The position numbers were made by a program, and so were the translations under genes. Positions 60,263 to 64,000 of a DNA stretch of 64,000 nt are shown one piece after another. Under the pieces are notes generated by a model. It saw nothing but the letters and a program-made list of their open reading frames with translations. It did not search any database and was not told the DNA's origin. The DNA is from Kingdonia uniflora. Taxonomy: Eukaryota; Streptophyta; Magnoliopsida; Ranunculales; Circaeasteraceae. The DNA lies in contig JACGCM010001594.1 in assembly GCA_014058105.1 (NCBI GenBank), positions 1,178,001 to 1,242,000 on the forward strand, in the 5' to 3' direction. How positions within the stretch are numbered: the first letter of the stretch is position 1; the number at the start of each line of letters is the position of its first letter.

Positions 60263-61315
60263 TTATAAATTTATGTGCCTAAAATCACAATTTATCTCAA
60301 GGGACTCATCCGGACCATTGACATGGATATTCATTGGCTTAGGGACATGGCCAAGTTGAAACATATTTTCAGATACTAATGATTGTACCATTTCACGAAT
60401 CTTAGGATCATTCGAGTCTTCAAAATAATTTAAACATTCATCAACAAAAATACAACAAGAGTTATCTCCGTACAAGTCCACAAAATCATTTATGGTCATG
60501 GGACCCTCATTAGGCTCAGGTGATGAAGGTATGGATTCAAGGAAGAGAGATAAAGAAGGTGATACTGGTATGGATAAAGAAGGAGCTCGTATTTTATCAA
60601 GAATTGATGTTGAATTTATACTTTCAAGACATTTGTCATCATCCTCATCATCTGAGAAATCGTCTAAGAATTTGGAAAAATACTCACTTTCTAACATGAT
60701 ATCATTTGTGAATTGGTGGGGCTCTATCGGTGAAGAGATGGATAATGACATCGGTAGTTGAATGTTGAGGGCAGAATTAAAAGGTGATTGAGAAAGAATT
60801 TTATTGAACATGTTAGCCGCTTCTTTAAGATCTTTTTGTGACATAGGATCGTCAACCTTAAAATGTTCATCTTCTAAATCTGTCTCATAATATGGTATGC
60901 ATTCACCCCACGGGGAAAACATTCTGTGATTACGCTTGAATTCATTATCTTCTAAATCACATGGGAATTTAACTTCAAGTTTTTCTTCTTCATTGCTTGG
61001 AAGATTTTCGTACTCTATTTTACTCCACGTAGTTAAAAACTGAGTTATCTGAGTCTCTAACCTAGAGATAGATTGGGTCGTAAAAGTTTGATTTACAAAA
61101 GTTTGTTGTCGGAATTGCATCATTTGTTGCTAAAATTACAATGTTTGTTTTTTATTTTCCATTAATTGTTACATGAAGAGAGCAAGGGTATCTTCCAAAG
61201 ATGGTTTAGGTGGAGCGGGTGGGAACTGTTTGAGTGACTCCAAGGATTGATGGGTATGCATATAGGAATGAGGTTGAAAAGGTTCCACGTATTGAGATTT
61301 TTGGTGATCTCCCAT
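60263..61315 (-). pseudogene. gag-derived ORF of the LARD-like element
   Basis: ATG 61315 opens MGDHQKSQYVEPFQPHSYMH. Three clustered Gln-type stops lie near 61170-61130, then 286 codons are open. The start SISRLETQITQFLTTW is the C-terminal gag motif of Athila/Tat-type elements. The middle is acidic (DDFSDDEDDDK), and the C-terminal half contains DSNDPKIREMVQSLV. The stretch after the gag motif has no known family. Long openness in an otherwise degraded region is notable. Confidence 0.55.
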
Positions 61316-61734
61316 GATTAAAAATGATTTTGAGGATATTGTGGGATATCAAAATGTGAGTCGTATGAATTCCATTGTTATTGAATGTACGACATTTTAC
61401 AATTAAATTAACACCCAATGCAATAAAAAATCAATCAAGCCTAAAATTTTAGCACTTCAACATTTTTTAGAAGTAATAATTAGGTCTCCCATATATTCTT
61501 CTATGTTCAAAATGGTGAAAGCAAAAGGCTTTGGTTCCTATACTCCCTTGCGTTACTATGCTAGTACCAGCTTAAAGTAGATGTTCAGTCCTCACGCCCG
61601 AGCGAGTCGCTTTATCGTACGTCAGCACTCAGAACGGTGACGTCGCAAATCTATAACCAGTATTTCGCGGCGCTAGGATGGGGCCGTATCTTACGAACCC
61701 GTGTTTGTACCCCGGTCTGGTACACCTATCCGTT

Positions 61735-61893
61735 GGGTGATGAAATCCCGCAGGAATCTTGTTACTCTTTTTTATTATCAGTTATTTTCAGGTCTGGGAC
61801 GTTCAATTTTCGTGTGATACAAATTTCTTCATATTCCTAATGGGTGGTCCCACTTGTTAGAGAGCTTTTTGGGTGACGAAATCCCGCAAGTCT
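61735..61893. repeat. direct repeat GGGTGAYGAAATCCCGC
   Basis: GGGTGATGAAATCCCGCAGG near 61736 and GGGTGACGAAATCCCGCAAG near 61871, about 135 bp apart, in the leader of the LARD-like element. The stretch 61440-62900 between ORF and primer site has no gene; it is GC-richer than its surroundings in places (61570-61700, 62040-62160). Confidence 0.7.
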
Positions 61894-62887
61894 CTAACAG
61901 TTTTTACCTTTACTAATGTTGGAATAAAAAGAAATTTAAACACGTTAATAGGTCAATCTAACCACAACAAATATTTTATTAGAGCAGCGTGTATTTACAC
62001 AGTCCACACGACTTTATGTTCTAAGTGTCGGGGCGGAGCGGATATAAACCCCTTATAGATATCAAGTTTAGAGGGGTTCCAACCTACGGGAAGTGTTTCC
62101 CGGTGAAGTTGTGGCCACCCCTTAACTTAGGGGGCGAAAGAAGAAAGTGCCCCTTCATATAGGGGGCACAAGAAGGATGGATTTGATTATGCTTTTAGTT
62201 TTGCATATTATCCGCCTCGTTTCCAACTTTGTGACTATCCTGCATAATAAGAGAAAAATGATTAGTAAACTTGCGATAATAATATCTATTTAATTTCTAA
62301 GTTTATTGTAGTCTATGATGTCCTGATTTTCAAATACGCATATCTTTCAGCTCGGTTGAGAGAGAAAAATAAATAATATTAATTTAGAAAGGAAAAATAT
62401 TCAAGAAAAAAGTTTTCTAGAATTTTGCTTCCCTAATGCACAAAACAGGTGATGAATGTACAGCGGCGTTCTTAACGGAGACTGATCTTTTACTACTTTT
62501 TCAAAAAAGGTTGTAACTCACAAACGACTAAACAGAAAAATATGATCTATAGCAATTCGGAAAGGGTTTTGAATTATCTAAAACTTTTGTAGAAAACGTA
62601 TTTAGTAACTATGAAGTATAGATGATCAAAAATGGTGAAACATTCAGAAACAGACTTCACAGTTACTGTAGCACCAAAAACTCGAAACAATCTTCTTCTT
62701 TTTTTAAACTAAACTCGAGAAACAGGAAGAAAAACGATAATAATAGAAACACTATATGCTATTACCAACCAACTATACTTTTAGAATCAATGAATTTAGA
62801 AATTATTGGCACGGTATTTGAAAGAATTAATAAAGAAAATTAATAAAGAAAATTCAGTATTAGAGAGAATAGTTTTCAACGATGCCA

Positions 62888-62904
62888 CCCCGGCAATGGC
62901 GCCA
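62888..62904 (-). promoter_or_regulatory. primer binding site (tRNA-Asp type) of the LARD-like element
   Basis: Minus strand TGGCGCCATTGCCGGGG, one base from the common Athila/gypsy tRNA-Asp primer site. It lies 5 bp from the LTR edge. Confidence 0.75.
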
Positions 62905-62909
62905 TTTGA

Positions 62910-64000
62910 TGAAAGGTTTTTAGGGCCTCTAGCAAAATACATACTCAAAGTACGGTTGTCGAATTCTAGTACGAATGAGTAGGATCGAATCCACAGGAAG
63001 GTTTGTGAAAACAAATACTTTCTAGGCCTAATTACGGTTTTATAAGAGATAAATCTAAGAAGTAAAAACTAATTATAAAAATTAATGAGAGAGAGCTAAG
63101 GTTCAGACTTGGCCTCAACCTTTCAAAGCACTAATCAATATTCAACTAGATCTTAATATCTTCACCCATCATATGTTCATGTTAAGATACATACGATGTT
63201 GTAAAATAAACTACTAAATCTATGGTCAAGCATTTAGTGGTTATACTTTTAAGTGATGGTGAAGAGTGTCTTAGAGAATTATCAACTCAACCATGGCTAG
63301 GCTTGAGTGAGTTCTCTAGTATTTTTTCTTGTTTAGATCTCCAAATCAACGGTTAGTAGCACTTATTTGTATCCAAAGTTATCGTACACCAAACCGAAGC
63401 TATGGTCAAGCCTTCAATATGATACACTAACTTATTAATCATGAAGTACTAAGAGAAAACTAATTAGAACCTAATTAATACCAACTATTGCTCATCTAAG
63501 AAGAAGCATAATCCTAGCCTTAACTAGGAGATTAGCCGCTCATCTCGGACTTCATCACATTAACAACTAATTATTTACAAAAGAAAATAAAAGAGAGAAA
63601 AGACAATTAAATAAAACTAAGACTTTATTTTTTCTAAACTTGCTCCAATATGAGATGCCCTATTATAATGTGGGGAGGGTTTCTTTTATAGGAGAAGGAA
63701 CCCCAATTTAGAAACTATACATTAAATTGTAAAGAATATTTTTACAAATATATCTTCTAATTTTACAACCAATCTCCTAAGATTCTTGCATATAATTCCT
63801 TTAAGTGATGTCAATATCTTTTTTCATGGAAACTCTTGCATATATCTTCAATATAAAATATCTTCAAGGATCTTGGATGTAATATATTCTTTGATCTTAT
63901 TCTCCAAGAATATTTGTGTATATATTTATTCAATCTTGAGACCAAATATATTGTGTGTTTTAACTTTTTGTGCTATGAACTGCTGGAGATATTTTTACTT
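62910..64000 (-). repeat. 5' LTR of the LARD-like element, incomplete
   Basis: Begins TGAAAGG on the plus strand, the expected LTR end next to the primer site, and continues past the window end. A minus-strand CTATAAAAGAA at 63681-63691 is a plausible TATA box. No coding signal. Confidence 0.65.
63681..63691 (-). promoter_or_regulatory. TATA box of the LARD-like LTR
   Basis: CTATAAAAGAA on the minus strand, about 780 bp before the LTR end and well placed to start an RNA toward the primer site. Confidence 0.5.

Larger units (their letters stand above)
59100..64000 (-). mobile_element. non-autonomous LTR element (LARD-like), partial
   Basis: Minus-strand element recognised from an LTR edge at 62910, a tRNA-Asp-type primer site (62888-62904) and one long gag-derived ORF (60263-61315). 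No protease, RT or integrase is present in the 3.8 kb internal part. A TTGCCTCCCAAGAAGCGC motif near 59587-59604, common in internal regions of Athila-type elements, supports the class. The right LTR runs off the window; the other LTR is not visible before copia 2. Confidence 0.6.

Noticed and set aside
61570..61700. Possible rRNA or tRNA gene in the GC-rich leader of the LARD-like element
   Set aside because: No cloverleaf or rRNA core sequence recognised; it fits an LTR-element leader region.

Overview
The window looks like a repeat-rich, AT-rich stretch of a eudicot plant nuclear genome. It is made almost entirely of nested plant retrotransposons (Ty3/gypsy of the Tat lineage, Ty1/copia, an L1-type LINE, a Cassandra-like LTR and a non-autonomous LTR element) plus intron-bearing fragments of plant genes. 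I found no intact host gene, no tRNA gene and no CRISPR array.

Layout. (1) 1-18173: a decayed + strand copia element whose gag is split by Tat element 1 (524-13160). The CCATC target duplication is present on both sides, and the copia reading frame resumes across the insertion. (2) About 18300-25850: a degenerate + strand LINE (ORF1 with DUF4283 and zinc knuckle; ORF2 with endonuclease, RT, zf-RVT and RNase H). A 721 bp solo LTR (22385-23105) sits inside its RT. (3) About 27060-34961 and 49025-53690: a former low-copy or transposon-borne island. It carries minus-strand exon fragments of at least four plant genes: lysosomal-type alpha-mannosidase, an alpha/beta hydrolase, La protein 1 and TFIIH subunit TFB4. 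It also holds a Cassandra-type LTR, a LINE scrap and tandem repeats. A 16-nt GC palindrome followed by CTAG at its left edge suggests a Helitron end. (4) 34962-49024: Tat element 2 on the minus strand, with GTCAA target duplications, inserted into that island. (5) 54686-about 59096: a minus-strand copia element. (6) About 59100-64000: part of a minus-strand, LARD-like non-autonomous LTR element with a tRNA-Asp-type primer site and one long gag-derived ORF. Its LTR runs off the right edge.

The most interesting system lies inside the two Tat elements. Between integrase and 3' LTR, each carries a gene set on the opposite strand: a short ORF (unit A) and, behind a second TATA box, a multi-exon gene (unit B) with a conserved globular domain and a long coiled-coil tail. 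The two elements are clearly diverged, yet they share the order, the TATA boxes, the protein similarity and the positions of the GT/AG introns. The genomic RNA is made from the other strand, so these introns are never spliced from the transposition intermediate and survive retrotransposition. In both copies unit B now has stops, so it is described as broken. Nonsense codons across the window are mostly of the Gln, Trp and Arg to stop type, as expected from C-to-T decay of methylated DNA. Family names come from motif recognition by eye; no database search was run.
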